DNA of 64,000 nucleotides from Lewinellaceae bacterium (GTDB lineage: Bacteria > Bacteroidota > Bacteroidia > Chitinophagales > Saprospiraceae): positions 102,071-166,070 of the forward strand of contig JACJYO010000012.1 in the NCBI GenBank assembly GCA_020636075.1. The letters run 5' to 3'. Position numbers and translations under genes: made by a program. The notes beneath the pieces were generated by a model. It saw only the letters and a list, made by a program, of their open reading frames with translations, was not told the origin of the DNA and did no database searches. This document shows positions 1 through 8,972 of the stretch, piece after piece. Each line of letters begins with the position of its first letter. The stretch's first letter is position 1.

Positions 1-147
1 GTTCACACCCAAGTCGATGTTAGTGCCGCATTCAGCAGTACCGGCATTACCAGGAGCGATAAACAAGCGGGTGCACCCCGGATCGTTCGAAAATTTCCAG
101 GCAAAGGTGTGTTCGCGGCCGCCGCCGCCGAGTAGTAGTATGTTCAT
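1..147 (-). CDS. purD: phosphoribosylamine-glycine ligase, N-terminal part (cut by window edge)
   Basis: Reading the minus strand from an ATG at 147 gives 49 residues that run off the window. They begin MNILLLGGGGREH and continue to an APGNAGTAE stretch. GGREH after a short beta strand and APGNAGTA about 20 residues later are the standard N-terminal motifs of PurD, the GAR synthetase of purine biosynthesis (ATP-dependent joining of phosphoribosylamine and glycine). Only the N-domain start is visible; the ATP-grasp domain lies outside. The fit to the family start is residue for residue, so the start codon is secure. Confidence 0.9.
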   Translation of the reverse strand, partial: MNILLLGGGGREHTFAWKFSNDPGCTRLFIAPGNAGTAECGTNIDLGVN

Positions 148-215
148 TTTTTGAAAATTCTGGTCCGTCGGACAAATGTTAGTGCCTGTAAATTCTTTCT
201 ATCAATATTCTCCGT

Positions 216-287
216 TCAGCCGCATTCTCAGCCCAGCCACATTCGCATCTCAGCCACATTCTCAGCCCAGCCCTTCAGGGCTGGGAA
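216..287. repeat. degenerate CTCAGCCCAGCC repeat with hairpin
   Basis: The gap between purD and the next gene holds repeated CATTCTCAGCCCAGCC-like units ending in the hairpin CCCAGCCC-ttca-GGGCTGGG. The same word, in the opposite orientation, forms a clean four-unit tandem array at 39771-39830, and a related hairpin lies at 39951-39977. No coding meaning is visible. Confidence 0.7.
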
Positions 288-293
288 AAAAGG

Positions 294-1778
294 TTAAAAT
301 TCAATCTCAAAACACCCTGCATCCGGCATAACCGGGTCGCGCATTTTTCCGTCCAGATCGAGCGTAATGCCCGGCAGGGGTACCGCATAACGATTCGCCT
401 TGGATGCCAGTGTATCGAGCCGGTAATTCCGTTCGGGGATATTCAAAAACACCGTGTCCTGGTTTTGAAGATTCAGGCAAGGATTGCAAAAGTCAAAAAA
501 CTCCGGGAAGGCATTGTCCTTCAACAGGTCCTTCACCCGGACGAGGCAGTTTTTGAAGTCGTAGTCCATATCGGCGGCCACACCGGTTCGGTTGAACAGC
601 GTGATCTGGTCGGCACGGCTGCCGCTGATGATACAATTTTGAAAGCGGGCCTTGAGCGGATTGGGCGCATAGGAATCACAAAAATCGTCCAGGCAAAGGG
701 CATTGCCCATGCGCAGGGCCTCTCCGTCGACCCCGTAATTGGCTGCAGTGCAAAACGAAAATGAATAGTCACCGCCATATTCCAATTGAATGGAATAGCC
801 CGTATTGGAGTGAAACAGGCAATTTTCAGCAGTGATTTTAGCGTGTATGCCAATGAGCCCGCTGCTGGCGGTATTGTAAATCTGGGTGTTGCGCAAGGTC
901 AGATCGACGGCCGAATCGGCCCGGACGCCAATGATCGAATTGCGCACGATGCAGTGGTCCAAACGGTGGCCGCTGGTCCCGGATTGCAGCCAGATACCTG
1001 TCCATTGGCCGGGTTCGTCGGCAAATTCAGGTTCGAGGCGGTCGCCTTCGAAGATCACCGGGTTTTCCAGGGTACCTTCCGCGATAAGCCGGCCATTCCC
1101 CTGAAAGGCCAGGAAGCCGTCGTTGTAGCGCACAATGGCCGAATCGACAACCTGGCGTCCCAACCCGCCGTGTACGTATACCCGGGTACCGGCAGGGATA
1201 CGCACCGTGCATTCGTCGATTACCAGAATCCCGTAGATCACATAGGGCCGGGGATCATCCCACAGCCATTCGCCGCCATCACAAGTGTAGAGCACCGCAT
1301 CGCCGGCGCCAAAGCGGGATGGCAGGTACACGGCGTTTTGGCCCCAGGCTTCCAGCACGACAGTTTGCAGGTTGCCATTGGTTTCAAATTGCAGATTTTC
1401 GGCCAATACGAAGGGACTGGCACTGGGCGGCGCATCGGGATTGATGGTCACTTCGGCGAAGATGTACAGGCTGTCGTTGGGGGCGATCTCAATATCCGTA
1501 TGGCTGTCGCCGGGCAGGCCGTCGACGTTTATGTTGAAGCGCGACTGGTCGCCCAGTTCCAGGTAGATTTTGCTGATGCGAATGCTTTTGTTGTGCCGGT
1601 TGTACACTTTCAGGATGCGGGTGGCCGAGCCCAATTGCGTAAACACCGTATCGAAGCGCAGGGTGTCGGTGCTGAATTCAAGTTTGTCGGCAGTATCGTT
1701 GGTAAAGCGCTCTTTTTGGCAAAAACTGAACAGGGCAGTCAGGAGGAAAAGCGCAAGGCTGAGTCGGAGCAGGGACAT
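294..1778 (-). CDS. lipoprotein with right-handed beta-helix region
   Basis: About 494 residues. The N-terminus MSLLRLSLALFLL runs into a cysteine at about residue 20 (FSFC), which looks like a Bacteroidota lipoprotein signal. A beta-sandwich-like part follows (residues 30-150). Residues 190-430 have the repeating short-strand pattern of a parallel beta-helix (phrases such as GTLENPVIFEG, HCIVRNSIIGV, NCLFHSNTGYSI), as in pectate-lyase-like and choice-of-anchor proteins. An ATG at 1802 is also in frame, but a TACCTTTG promoter -7 element at 1811-1818 puts transcription start around 1804, favouring the ATG at 1778. Substrate unknown; probably surface-exposed. The exact family was not recognised. 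Confidence 0.75.
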   Translation of the reverse strand: MSLLRLSLALFLLTALFSFCQKERFTNDTADKLEFSTDTLRFDTVFTQLGSATRILKVYNRHNKSIRISKIYLELGDQSRFNINVDGLPGDSHTDIEIAPNDSLYIFAEVTINPDAPPSASPFVLAENLQFETNGNLQTVVLEAWGQNAVYLPSRFGAGDAVLYTCDGGEWLWDDPRPYVIYGILVIDECTVRIPAGTRVYVHGGLGRQVVDSAIVRYNDGFLAFQGNGRLIAEGTLENPVIFEGDRLEPEFADEPGQWTGIWLQSGTSGHRLDHCIVRNSIIGVRADSAVDLTLRNTQIYNTASSGLIGIHAKITAENCLFHSNTGYSIQLEYGGDYSFSFCTAANYGVDGEALRMGNALCLDDFCDSYAPNPLKARFQNCIISGSRADQITLFNRTGVAADMDYDFKNCLVRVKDLLKDNAFPEFFDFCNPCLNLQNQDTVFLNIPERNYRLDTLASKANRYAVPLPGITLDLDGKMRDPVMPDAGCFEIEF

Positions 1779-1810
1779 TGTTTGCTGGAACAAGTTGAAC
1801 ATTGAAAAGG

Positions 1811-1818
1811 CAAAGGTA
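1811..1818 (-). promoter_or_regulatory. Bacteroidota -7 element TACCTTTG
   Basis: TACCTTTG on the minus strand matches TAnnTTTG exactly and sits 33 nt before the ATG at 1778. No clear -33 TTG is seen. It argues against the upstream ATG at 1802. Confidence 0.45.
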
Positions 1819-1905
1819 GAAAAGCGCGTTGGGGTCGGGTCTGTATTTTTATGAAATACTGCTTTTGCCGGCGTTTACCTGATTTTTTTGCGGCAACAAT
1901 TGGGT

Positions 1906-1913
1906 TATATTTG
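1906..1913 (+). promoter_or_regulatory. Bacteroidota -7 element TATATTTG
   Basis: TATATTTG matches TAnnTTTG. A TTTG at 1887-1890 lies 15 nt upstream, slightly short for a -33 element. The start codon at 1945 follows by about 30 nt. Confidence 0.5.
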
Positions 1914-1944
1914 AATTCTTACTATAACCAAAACTACATTTATC

Positions 1945-3654
1945 ATGAAAAACCTACCTATACTCCTGATTTTTTTCGCACATTCTGTTTTTGCCCAAAA
2001 TCTTCACATTGCCTGGCAACGTGGGTTCCAACATGATCTTCAAGATCTGAAAGCCACTGCGGATGGCAGTTGGCTTGTCGGTGGAAGTTATGGTGTACCG
2101 GGAATGACATTCAGGGCGGGGTATATGGGGAGGTTTGACAGCGATGGAGTCATTGAAAGGGAACTCAGCCTGAACATCCTGGAACAGGCTACAGTCACAG
2201 CGCTACTCCCCCTTGCAGATGGACGCTGGATAGCCGGGGGCATCATAAACGGCTGCGATTTCGGCGGGTCAGGTTTTGTGGCATTGTACGACACAACCTG
2301 GGAATATCAGTGGTTCACCAGTTTGGATTGGGTAACGCTGACGAATCCTGTCGTTTTTGTCAGCAGTTTGCATTTGTTCTCCGACAGCACAGTCTTGGCC
2401 ATCGGCAGTGGAAAAGCGCAATTGTTCAGTATGAAAAATGGCGATATTTTGGAAGAATTGACGCTTCCCGGGTATTACCATGGGGGAGCTGCAGCGCCAA
2501 ATAGCGCCTACCTGATGGTCTCCGGTACAGAGGGCCTTATGGCCTTGTTTCCCGATTTAACCTTAAAAACAATTGTTCCATTGGGCAGTGCCTTTTCCAC
2601 TTATTTTTATGAAATCACAGCCGGGCAAGACGACAGGTTTTTTGCCGTCCGGGAAGACAATACACTGGTAGCCGCCGACACAACCGGGATTTTAACCAGT
2701 TTGAAATTAAACTACCACGTGACTGATATCGCCTCAGACGGACCGAATATTTGGCTTTGCGGCCGGCAAAACAATTTTTACCGAATAGAAAAGCGGGATA
2801 AGAACCTGAATCTGCTCACCGGATTTAATCTGACCGACCCGGATATCCTTCCAATCCGTGTTCAACCAGATGGGCCAAATGTGTTGTTGGCCGGCTGGGA
2901 ATTGCATGGTCCGCCACCACGACAAAACACGTTAAGCAGCACAAGCAGTTGGAACTTTTGGCTCGCTTCCTTTACCCCGATCGGCCAGCTAATTCACCCT
3001 GGAACAGACGCGGCACTCACCGAAATAGTGGCCAATACCCCCCCGGTAAAAAGCCCCGTTACTGGCGCACCCGGATATTCCTGGTCGGTTTCTGGCGGTA
3101 CATTTTCAGTGCGGATCCAAAATTTGGGTACGGAGGTTTTAAATTCCGTTCAGGTGCTCGCGTCTGGCTACGGCAAAGATTTGCCGTTTATCTGTATTTA
3201 TGATGCATTTGTAAACAGGCCCTTTACCGATCTTAACTTGGCGCCCGGAGCAGATACGCTCCTCTATCTTGGCGAAATTGCAGCGCCATATGTCTCCGGC
3301 GCAGACGCTTTATCCTGGGAATTGTGCTTTTGGACTGCGGTACCAAACAACAAAATGGACAGCAACCATGAAAACGATTATCACTGCCAGGTATTCGAAC
3401 CGACGACCTCCACATTTGGTCCGAACAGTCCGGAGCTGCGCATATTCCCAAATCCTGTGCAGGATTTACTTTACCTGGAATTGCCCCATGAGCGCCCTGG
3501 TCCATGCCAGATATTCGATGCTGCCGGGCGTTTGGTGCTAACGGCACACGCAGAAAACCGGGATTCCGGTTTTGCAGTTGTGGTTGATCAACTTCCTGCC
3601 GGCATCTATTTTTTGCAGATGCAACAAGCATGGGGTCGTTTTGTAAAAAAATGA
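1945..3654 (+). CDS. secreted protein with T9SS type-A sorting domain
   Basis: 569 residues. A signal peptide (MKNLPILLIFFAHSVFAQN) is cut after the FAQ region. Residues 20-360 have repeated strand patterns typical of a WD/kelch-like propeller (GGSYG, GGIINGCDFGG, WLCGRQN), though no family is certain. Residues 370-480 resemble a beta-sandwich module (GTEVLNSVQVLASGYG). The last 75 residues are a T9SS type-A C-terminal domain: IFPNPVQDLLYLELP, then IFDAAGRLV, then LPAGIYFLQ and a basic end. It is exported by Sec, crosses the outer membrane by T9SS and is probably cell-surface attached. Monocistronic, with its own promoter and terminator. Function beyond export is unknown. Confidence 0.85.
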   Translation: MKNLPILLIFFAHSVFAQNLHIAWQRGFQHDLQDLKATADGSWLVGGSYGVPGMTFRAGYMGRFDSDGVIERELSLNILEQATVTALLPLADGRWIAGGIINGCDFGGSGFVALYDTTWEYQWFTSLDWVTLTNPVVFVSSLHLFSDSTVLAIGSGKAQLFSMKNGDILEELTLPGYYHGGAAAPNSAYLMVSGTEGLMALFPDLTLKTIVPLGSAFSTYFYEITAGQDDRFFAVREDNTLVAADTTGILTSLKLNYHVTDIASDGPNIWLCGRQNNFYRIEKRDKNLNLLTGFNLTDPDILPIRVQPDGPNVLLAGWELHGPPPRQNTLSSTSSWNFWLASFTPIGQLIHPGTDAALTEIVANTPPVKSPVTGAPGYSWSVSGGTFSVRIQNLGTEVLNSVQVLASGYGKDLPFICIYDAFVNRPFTDLNLAPGADTLLYLGEIAAPYVSGADALSWELCFWTAVPNNKMDSNHENDYHCQVFEPTTSTFGPNSPELRIFPNPVQDLLYLELPHERPGPCQIFDAAGRLVLTAHAENRDSGFAVVVDQLPAGIYFLQMQQAWGRFVKK

Positions 3655-3677
3655 CCGGCCCGATAAGGCTGCATTTT

Positions 3678-3719
3678 CAGCTGCCCGGAGGCATCGGATC
3701 GCCGGGCAGCTGGTTTTTT
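3678..3719 (+). terminator. rho-independent terminator
   Basis: Perfect 11-bp arms CAGCTGCCCGG / CCGGGCAGCTG with a 13-nt loop, followed by seven T. It closes the T9SS cargo gene that ends at 3654. Confidence 0.9.
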
Positions 3720-3995
3720 TATGCAGATTAGTCAACTGCTTGTGTTAAAAAATTAACAGATCAAATACCCCAAAACTGCCATGTGTTGGCTTAGTGACCA
3801 TTTGGACGATCTTCCAAATTTTTTCCTGCAAAAAAGTTAAATCCACTTCGTTTTTTTGACGATCAGTGCAATTATTTCAACTGTTCTAAAATTATATTTT
3901 ATGAAATAAGTGACTTCAAATGCCTGATTTCGTCTTTTACAAAACTTTAACACCGCATTTGTTAAATGTTTTTAACGTTTTCTTAACTCCTGCCT

Positions 3996-4003
3996 TATTT
4001 TTG
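3996..4003 (+). promoter_or_regulatory. Bacteroidota -7 element TATTTTTG
   Basis: An exact TAnnTTTG match, about 30 nt before the glycosyltransferase start at 4036. The rest of the 3720-4035 gap is AT-rich and shows no other feature. Confidence 0.5.
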
Positions 4004-4035
4004 CAATGCTTTAAAGTCAGTACCCCTCGACAGCA

Positions 4036-4773
4036 ATGCCGTATGCAGAAAACATGAGCGAAAAATTAGTGCCGGTGCGGATTGATGTGTTGATCCCGGC
4101 TTATAACGAAGAAGCGGCGCTGCCCCTGGTACTGGCGGCCATCCCAAAAGCGTGGGTGCGTCAAGTGATCGTTTGCAACAATGGATCGACAGACCGGACG
4201 GCAGAAGTAGCACGGCGGGCAGGCGCCCAAGTGGTGGACGCCCAACAACGCGGTTACGGAACGGCTTGTCTGGCAGGCATGCGTTACCTGCAAAACCTGC
4301 CGGAAAATGAACAGCCGGAAATTGTGGTCTTTCTCGACGGCGATTACTCCGACTACCCGGAAGAGCTTCCAAACGTGGTGGCTCCAATTTTGAACGACGA
4401 TAAAGATCTGGTCATCGGATCGCGGTTGCTTGGCGATATGGAGCCTGGTGCAATGAGTCCGCCCCAACGATTTGGCAATTGGCTGGCACCTTTGCTAATT
4501 CGATGGATGTATGGCTACCGGTTTACCGATCTGGGTCCATTCCGCGCCATCGGCTGGCAACGGCTGCTGAATCTGAAAATGCAGGATTCCAACTACGGAT
4601 GGACGGTGGAAATGCAGGTAAAAGCCGTACAACAGCGCTTGCGGTGCGCCGAAGTGCCGGTCCGATACCGCAAACGCGGAGGCGGCAAAAGCAAAGTTTC
4701 CGGCACAGTGAAAGGTGTGGTGCTCGCCGGATGGAAGATTATCAGCTTAATTTTTCTTTTACGATTAAAGTAA
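4036..4773 (+). CDS. GT2 family polyprenyl-phosphate sugar transferase (DPM1-like)
   Basis: 245 residues; an in-frame ATG at 4054 is an alternative start. GT-A fold motifs are in order: DVLIPAYNEEAAL, CNNGSTDRT, the acidic metal/nucleotide motif FLDGDYSDYPEEL, GSRLLGDMEPGA, and TDLGPFRAI. The C-terminal VPVRYRKRGGGKSKVSG resembles dolichol/polyprenyl-phosphate mannose or glucose synthases. It lacks a C-terminal GtrA-like membrane domain. Known family role: moving a sugar from GDP- or UDP-sugar to polyprenyl phosphate on the inner membrane. It sits ahead of a second GT2 and a GT-C mannosyltransferase that could use such a lipid donor, which suggests one glycan pathway. Sugar specificity cannot be read from sequence. 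Confidence 0.85.
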   Translation: MPYAENMSEKLVPVRIDVLIPAYNEEAALPLVLAAIPKAWVRQVIVCNNGSTDRTAEVARRAGAQVVDAQQRGYGTACLAGMRYLQNLPENEQPEIVVFLDGDYSDYPEELPNVVAPILNDDKDLVIGSRLLGDMEPGAMSPPQRFGNWLAPLLIRWMYGYRFTDLGPFRAIGWQRLLNLKMQDSNYGWTVEMQVKAVQQRLRCAEVPVRYRKRGGGKSKVSGTVKGVVLAGWKIISLIFLLRLK

Positions 4774-4815
4774 CCATAGAAATACCCTGAATTCCTAAAC
4801 CACAAACTCCAGATA

Positions 4816-4843
4816 GTCCGCCTTCGCCCAGGCTTCGGCGGAC
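4816..4843. repeat. short palindrome GTCCGCC / GGCGGAC
   Basis: Seven-bp arms with extra internal pairing (TCGCC / GGCTT) in the 104-bp gap between the two GT2 genes. No T run follows, so it is not an intrinsic terminator. Probably a dispersed palindromic unit. Confidence 0.5.
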
Positions 4844-4877
4844 AGGCAAAAAATTAACTCGCAACTCAATTTTAACT

Positions 4878-6422
4878 ATGTTCGGTCTTCAATCATTTTT
4901 CGAAGCACTTCAGTATCAGGCTTTTGTCGATTTTGGCTACCTGATGCTCCTATTTTACTTTGTTGCTATGAGCGGTGTAACGATTTACGCACTCATTCAG
5001 TTTCACCTGCTTTTTTTGTACAAAAAACACCACAAAGACAACCCGAATATCGAGTATAAGCAATTTGAAGTTGCCGATTCAAATATTCCTTTTGTGACCG
5101 TGCAATTGCCCATGTACAATGAGATGTACGTGGCCGAACGCATCATTGATTACGTGGCTGCACAGGAATACCCGAAAGACAAATTTGAAATTCACGTCCT
5201 CGACGATTCTACCGACGACACCGTGGGCATCGTTGCTGCCAAAGTGGCCGAACTCAAGGCCCAGGGTTTTAATATTGAGCATATCCACCGGGTAAACCGC
5301 CAAGGCTATAAAGCCGGCGCGTTGCAGGAGGCCATGCCAAAAGCCAACGGCGATTTTATCGCCATTTTTGACGCCGACTTTACGCCGCGTCCCGATTTTC
5401 TGCGCACCACCATGGCCTACTTCGAAGATCCGAAGATCGCTATCGTACAAACACGCTGGGAGCACATCAATGCCGATTACAGCATGCTGACCCGGCTGCA
5501 GGCACTTCAGCTCAATGTACACTTCACCGTTGAGCAAGCCGGCCGTTCTTACGGTAACCTGCTGCTCCAATTCAACGGCACAGCCGGTGTTTGGCGCAAA
5601 AAAGTGATCAACGAAGCCGGGGGCTGGCAGAGCGATACGCTCACGGAAGACCTTGACCTCAGCTTCCGCGCCCAGATCATGGGTTACAAAATCCAGTACC
5701 TGGAAAAACTGGGCAGTCCGGCTGAATTGCCGGTAGACATGAACGCCCTGAAGGGACAGCAGTTCCGCTGGAACAAAGGCGGCGCGCAAAACGCCCGCAA
5801 ATTGCTGAAACTCGTTTGGTCGACTGACAAACTCAACCGTATCCAAAAAATGCACGCCATTAGCCAATTGATGGCCTACGGCGTATTCCTGTGGGTATTT
5901 ATCGCAGCGGTGAGCAGCATTCCGCTCTCGTTTGCTTTCCAGGAATTGGGCATTTCCACGCACTTCCTGTCATTTTCGGTCGTTGGGCTTTTTGCCGTAG
6001 CGGCAATCTCCTACACCGCAAACATCACCGCAGCGCTGAACCGCAACCAGGCGCCGTCGTTCTGGGAAAAAGTGCGCTTTTTCGGACTGTTCCTCTCCTT
6101 CCTGCCGATGTCGATGGGCTTGTCGTTGTACAATGCAATCGCTGTTGTGGAAGGCCTGCGTGGTAAGGTTTCCGCCTTTGTGCGCACGCCGAAATACGGT
6201 ATCACCGAGCGGAAAAAAAGCGCGCTGCTGAACGCCGGTTATATGGCCCGGAAAATTTCATGGGTAACGTATGGCGAAGGTTTCATGGCGCTGATCTTTT
6301 TCGCCGCTGTGATCGTAGGCCTGAAAACCGGCAACTATGCGTTCGTACTGTTCCACTCGATGCTGGCTTTTGGCTTTGCGACGATTTGCTACTACTCGAT
6401 TAAGCACTTGCGGTTTCAGTAA
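4878..6422 (+). CDS. cellulose-synthase-like processive glycosyltransferase (GT2)
   Basis: 514 residues with N-terminal membrane segments (about 20-50), a cytosolic GT-A domain and several C-terminal membrane helices (about 325-360, 370-390, 400-430 and 465-510). The processive-synthase signature is complete: DD at 109-110, DAD at 165-167, TED at 256-258 and QQFRW at 294-298. This is the CESA/CslA class that makes beta-linked polysaccharides and translocates them through the membrane. The nearest-looking relatives are the glucomannan-type CslA-like bacterial enzymes rather than BcsA, because there is no PilZ domain. It follows the DPM1-like gene, with a hairpin terminator after it. Product polymer unknown. 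Confidence 0.88.
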   Translation: MFGLQSFFEALQYQAFVDFGYLMLLFYFVAMSGVTIYALIQFHLLFLYKKHHKDNPNIEYKQFEVADSNIPFVTVQLPMYNEMYVAERIIDYVAAQEYPKDKFEIHVLDDSTDDTVGIVAAKVAELKAQGFNIEHIHRVNRQGYKAGALQEAMPKANGDFIAIFDADFTPRPDFLRTTMAYFEDPKIAIVQTRWEHINADYSMLTRLQALQLNVHFTVEQAGRSYGNLLLQFNGTAGVWRKKVINEAGGWQSDTLTEDLDLSFRAQIMGYKIQYLEKLGSPAELPVDMNALKGQQFRWNKGGAQNARKLLKLVWSTDKLNRIQKMHAISQLMAYGVFLWVFIAAVSSIPLSFAFQELGISTHFLSFSVVGLFAVAAISYTANITAALNRNQAPSFWEKVRFFGLFLSFLPMSMGLSLYNAIAVVEGLRGKVSAFVRTPKYGITERKKSALLNAGYMARKISWVTYGEGFMALIFFAAVIVGLKTGNYAFVLFHSMLAFGFATICYYSIKHLRFQ

Positions 6423-6463
6423 ACTTTTGAGGTTGATTAATTGAGGGTTTAATAGTTGATTTG

Positions 6464-6502
6464 AAAATGCCCCGCGTTGATTGGCAGCGCGGGGCATTTT
6501 GC
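6464..6502 (+). terminator. rho-independent terminator
   Basis: Perfect 13-bp arms AAAATGCCCCGCG / CGCGGGGCATTTT around an 11-nt loop. The U tract is formed by the stem end. Ends the GT2 gene. Confidence 0.85.
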
Positions 6503-6506
6503 TTGT

Positions 6507-6689
6507 ATGATGGATATTCTTGTTTGCCCTTGCAACCTGTTCGACAATACCGGACGTCTAATGCAAACCATCCCTGTTCCTGCAACCGACCAACCGGTTT
6601 TCATACCAGTTGCCAATTTGCCCAATGGTCTGTACTTCCTGCAACAGGGAGCGTCCGTAGAAAAAATCATGGTCCAACATGACCGTTAA
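6507..6689 (+). pseudogene. orphan T9SS type-A C-terminal domain fragment
   Basis: The open frame ends with a recognisable T9SS sorting-domain tail: LFDNTGRLMQT, then PVFIPVANLPNGLYFLQ, then VEKIMVQ. This matches the usual pattern aspartate-GR-hydrophobic, L-P-x-G-x-Y-F-L, and a short final strand. There is no signal peptide, no cargo domain and no FPNP motif before it; the frame starts right after the terminator hairpin of the preceding gene. I read it as the 3' remnant of a deleted secreted-protein gene. A functional small peptide cannot be excluded. Confidence 0.6.
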
Positions 6690-6825
6690 TGTTTTTTTGC
6701 AATGCTATTAGCCCTAATTTTAGGCCTGTTTTTGAACGGTAAACCAGCACAACTGTTTACAAAAAACAGAGCATTTAAAACCGTTTTTCCGAAGCCATAC
6801 TGCGAATAACAATCCTGTGCCAACC

Positions 6826-7572
6826 ATGAAACATCTCGTCCTCAGTCTCCTGACCATACTCCTGCTCGGTGCTTGCGCCACCAGCTACTACTACCAACCA
6901 GCCGTCACCCAGCCCGGCCAAACCGAAGCCGTATACACCCGCGGCTTGCCCGGTTTGCGCTCCCAGCAGTACGGCGCCGACCTCACCGCCGGTCTGAGTG
7001 CAAAGGGTGAAAACGACCTTAGCCTGCAGGTGTACATTTACAACGACAGCGATTCGGCTTACACGTTCTACCCCGAAGATATTCGCGTAAGCGGCTACGA
7101 CGCTTTCGGCCAGATGCAGCCTCTGCGCGTGTTTGAAGCATCGGAATACGTCAAGTGGAAACGCAACCGCGACATCCTGATCGGAACGGCCATTGTGGTC
7201 GGTACCGTGGCGCTGATCCTGATTATCAATGAGGCCACTAAGGACAACCACAAATCGAAAGGCAAAAACAATTCCGGCGATGTACCCTACTGGGCCAATA
7301 ATTATTACTACAACCCCGTGGGCTGGATCGACTTTTCGTTCAATATGGCCTACGTGATCGGTGCAGCATCCGCCACGCCGCCACCGCAATCCGAGCCATA
7401 CATACCTGAAAACGGCCTGCTTCGCACCCACACGATCTATCCGGGAGAAGCCATCCAGGGCATTGTGAAAGTGCGCGGGAAATCGCCGTTTCTGAACAAA
7501 ATCCTGGTGGAAGTGCCGGTAAACGGCGCCTACCACAAGTTTTCGTTTGAAAACAAAAAGATAGCGCGGTAA
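6826..7572 (+). CDS. lipoprotein of unknown function
   Basis: About 248 residues from the ATG at 6826; a GTG nine bases earlier is less likely. MKHLVLSLLTILLLGAC is a textbook lipoprotein signal with lipobox LGAC. The mature part begins with tyrosines, has an IVVGTVALILIINEA hydrophobic stretch near residues 125-140 that may be membrane-associated, and ends in a beta-rich region (VKVRGKSPFLNKILVEVPVNGAYHKFSF). No family recognised. It lies between glycosyltransferase genes, so an envelope-glycan role is possible but unsupported. Confidence 0.75.
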   Translation: MKHLVLSLLTILLLGACATSYYYQPAVTQPGQTEAVYTRGLPGLRSQQYGADLTAGLSAKGENDLSLQVYIYNDSDSAYTFYPEDIRVSGYDAFGQMQPLRVFEASEYVKWKRNRDILIGTAIVVGTVALILIINEATKDNHKSKGKNNSGDVPYWANNYYYNPVGWIDFSFNMAYVIGAASATPPPQSEPYIPENGLLRTHTIYPGEAIQGIVKVRGKSPFLNKILVEVPVNGAYHKFSFENKKIAR

Positions 7573-7634
7573 GCACGCACCCTACCCGAAATCAAACTGC
7601 TCAGTCCACCGATTTGTCGGTGGGAAAATAAAAA

Positions 7635-8273
7635 TTGAGTCCAATCAAAAAGTGGGTTTGCTCCGGCGCTTTTATTGCGCTGACATTTTACCTGGGCTAC
7701 GTTGTCGAGCGTCCCGACTTTCCTGCTTTTATCACAACCTACGGCCTGTTTTTCGCGCTGTATACCTGGCTGATCACCCGGCCCAACTGGTCGCAGGCCG
7801 ACCGGCGCTGGTGGATCGGTTTGGGAATTGGGCTTCGGGTATTGCTGTTGTTCAGCATCCCCAATCTTTCCGACGATTTTTACCGTTTTTTATGGGACGG
7901 CCGGCTGTCGGCGCAAGGGATCCACCCGTTTGCACATACGCCGGCGTATTTTATTGAAAACCAAATTGCGCTTACCGGGATTACTCCCGAGTTGTTTGCC
8001 AATCTCAACTCCCCGGCATATTACACCGTTTATCCACCGGTTTGTCAGGCAGTATTTTGGATGGCGGCGAAACTGTATCCGGAAAGCCTGACAGGCGGGG
8101 TATTTGTGCTGAAACTGTTTTTGTTTTTTTGCGAGTTGGGGGTGTTGTGGGCACTAACCACCAACTTCAGCAATTCGGGAGGGTGTAACCTTTTCCAATT
8201 TCAAATTTCAAATCAAATAGAGCGCTTTGTGAACATCCTTTTATTTGAAATTGGAAATTGGAAAAGGGTTTAG
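7635..8273 (+). pseudogene. GT-C mannosyltransferase, N-terminal part of an interrupted gene
   Basis: Starts at a TTG (residues MSPIKKWV). It has membrane helices and the GT-C signature loop LSDDFYRFLWDGR at about 78-90, followed by YYTVYPPVCQAVFW, as in polyprenol-phosphate-mannose-dependent alpha-mannosyltransferases (MptB/GT87-like). Family-like sequence stops near 8180 (LWALTTNFSN). The remaining codons read through an inverted repeat and end at 8273. The rest of the protein resumes in another frame at about 8490, so the gene is split by about 300 bp of repeat sequence. Family enzymes use lipid-linked mannose, which fits the DPM1-like gene at 4036. Unless the assembly is wrong here, the product is truncated after the catalytic loop. 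Confidence 0.7.
8187..8270. repeat. TTTCAAATTTC inverted-repeat element, copy A1
   Basis: Arms of about 27 bp (left AACCTTTTCCAATTTCAAAT, right ATTTGAAATTGGAAATTGG) around a spacer of about 30 nt containing GAACATCCTTTT. One of five related copies in the window (8349, 12486, 49441, and a partial at 51353). It sits inside the interrupted GT-C gene. A GC-rich hairpin (CCGCCGCGGCGG core, about 8305-8335) separates it from copy A2. Confidence 0.75.
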
Positions 8274-8348
8274 CCTCTGGTTTCTTAAGTTGATGGCTAT
8301 GCCCCATCCCTCTCCGCCGCGGCGGGAGGGGCTCGCCCTCAATTCTAC

Positions 8349-8444
8349 TTCAAATTTCAAATTTGACTTAAAACGAGTGTTTCGAATACCCGAGCGGCCT
8401 CTGGATTTGAAATTTGAAAAGAAAAATTTGAAATTGGAAAAGGG
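8349..8444. repeat. TTTCAAATTTC inverted-repeat element, copy A2
   Basis: Begins TTCAAATTTCAAATTTGAC, then a spacer of about 40 nt, then two GAAATTTGAAAAG-like units ending GAAATTGGAAAAG. The right half is nearly identical to the copy at 12552-12596. With copy A1 it forms the insertion that splits the mannosyltransferase. Confidence 0.75.
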
Positions 8445-8972
8445 GACAACCAGCGGGGTCAGAAAATTTCCAACGCCGCCTAAAGGGAATGGGGTTAACC
8501 CCGCCGTCCTCTACGCACTCAATCCTCTTATCCTCCTGGAAATAACCGGCAATGCCCATTTTGAAGGCGCCATGCTGTGCTTTTTACTCGCCGGCATCCT
8601 GTTTTTACAAAAAAACCGACTTGTGCCGGCAGCCGGTTTTTGGGCTTTGGCGGTAGCCAGCAAGCTGGTGCCTTTGCTGTTTTTGCCGATAGTTTGGGTG
8701 CATTTAGGCTTTCGGAAAGGGCTGCGCTTTTTGTTGTTTTTTGCCGGTTTTACGGCGGTTTTATTTGCACCGCTTTTCAATCTGGAGATCCTGGAAAACA
8801 TGGCTGGTAGCCTGAATTTATATTTCCAGCAATTCGCATTTAATGCCAGTGGATATTACTTTTTGAAGGCAATCGGAAAGGCACTGGCCGATCCGTCACT
8901 GGATGTGGGGCGCACATTGGGGCCAATCCTGGGTATTGCCGTGTTTTTTGGGGTATGGGCGCTGGCTTTTTT

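Noticed and set aside
786..1805. 339-codon plus-strand frame opposite the beta-helix lipoprotein
   Set aside because: The minus-strand protein has a signal sequence, lipobox-like cysteine and beta-helix repeats; the plus-strand translation has none and no start context.
5079..5963. 294-codon minus-strand frame opposite the cellulose-synthase-like gene
   Set aside because: Antisense to a complete set of processive glycosyltransferase motifs; a shadow frame.
8187..8444. Possible CRISPR array because of recurring TTTCAAATTTC units
   Set aside because: Units are inverted relative to each other, differ in length, have no regular spacer size, and no cas genes are present in the window.
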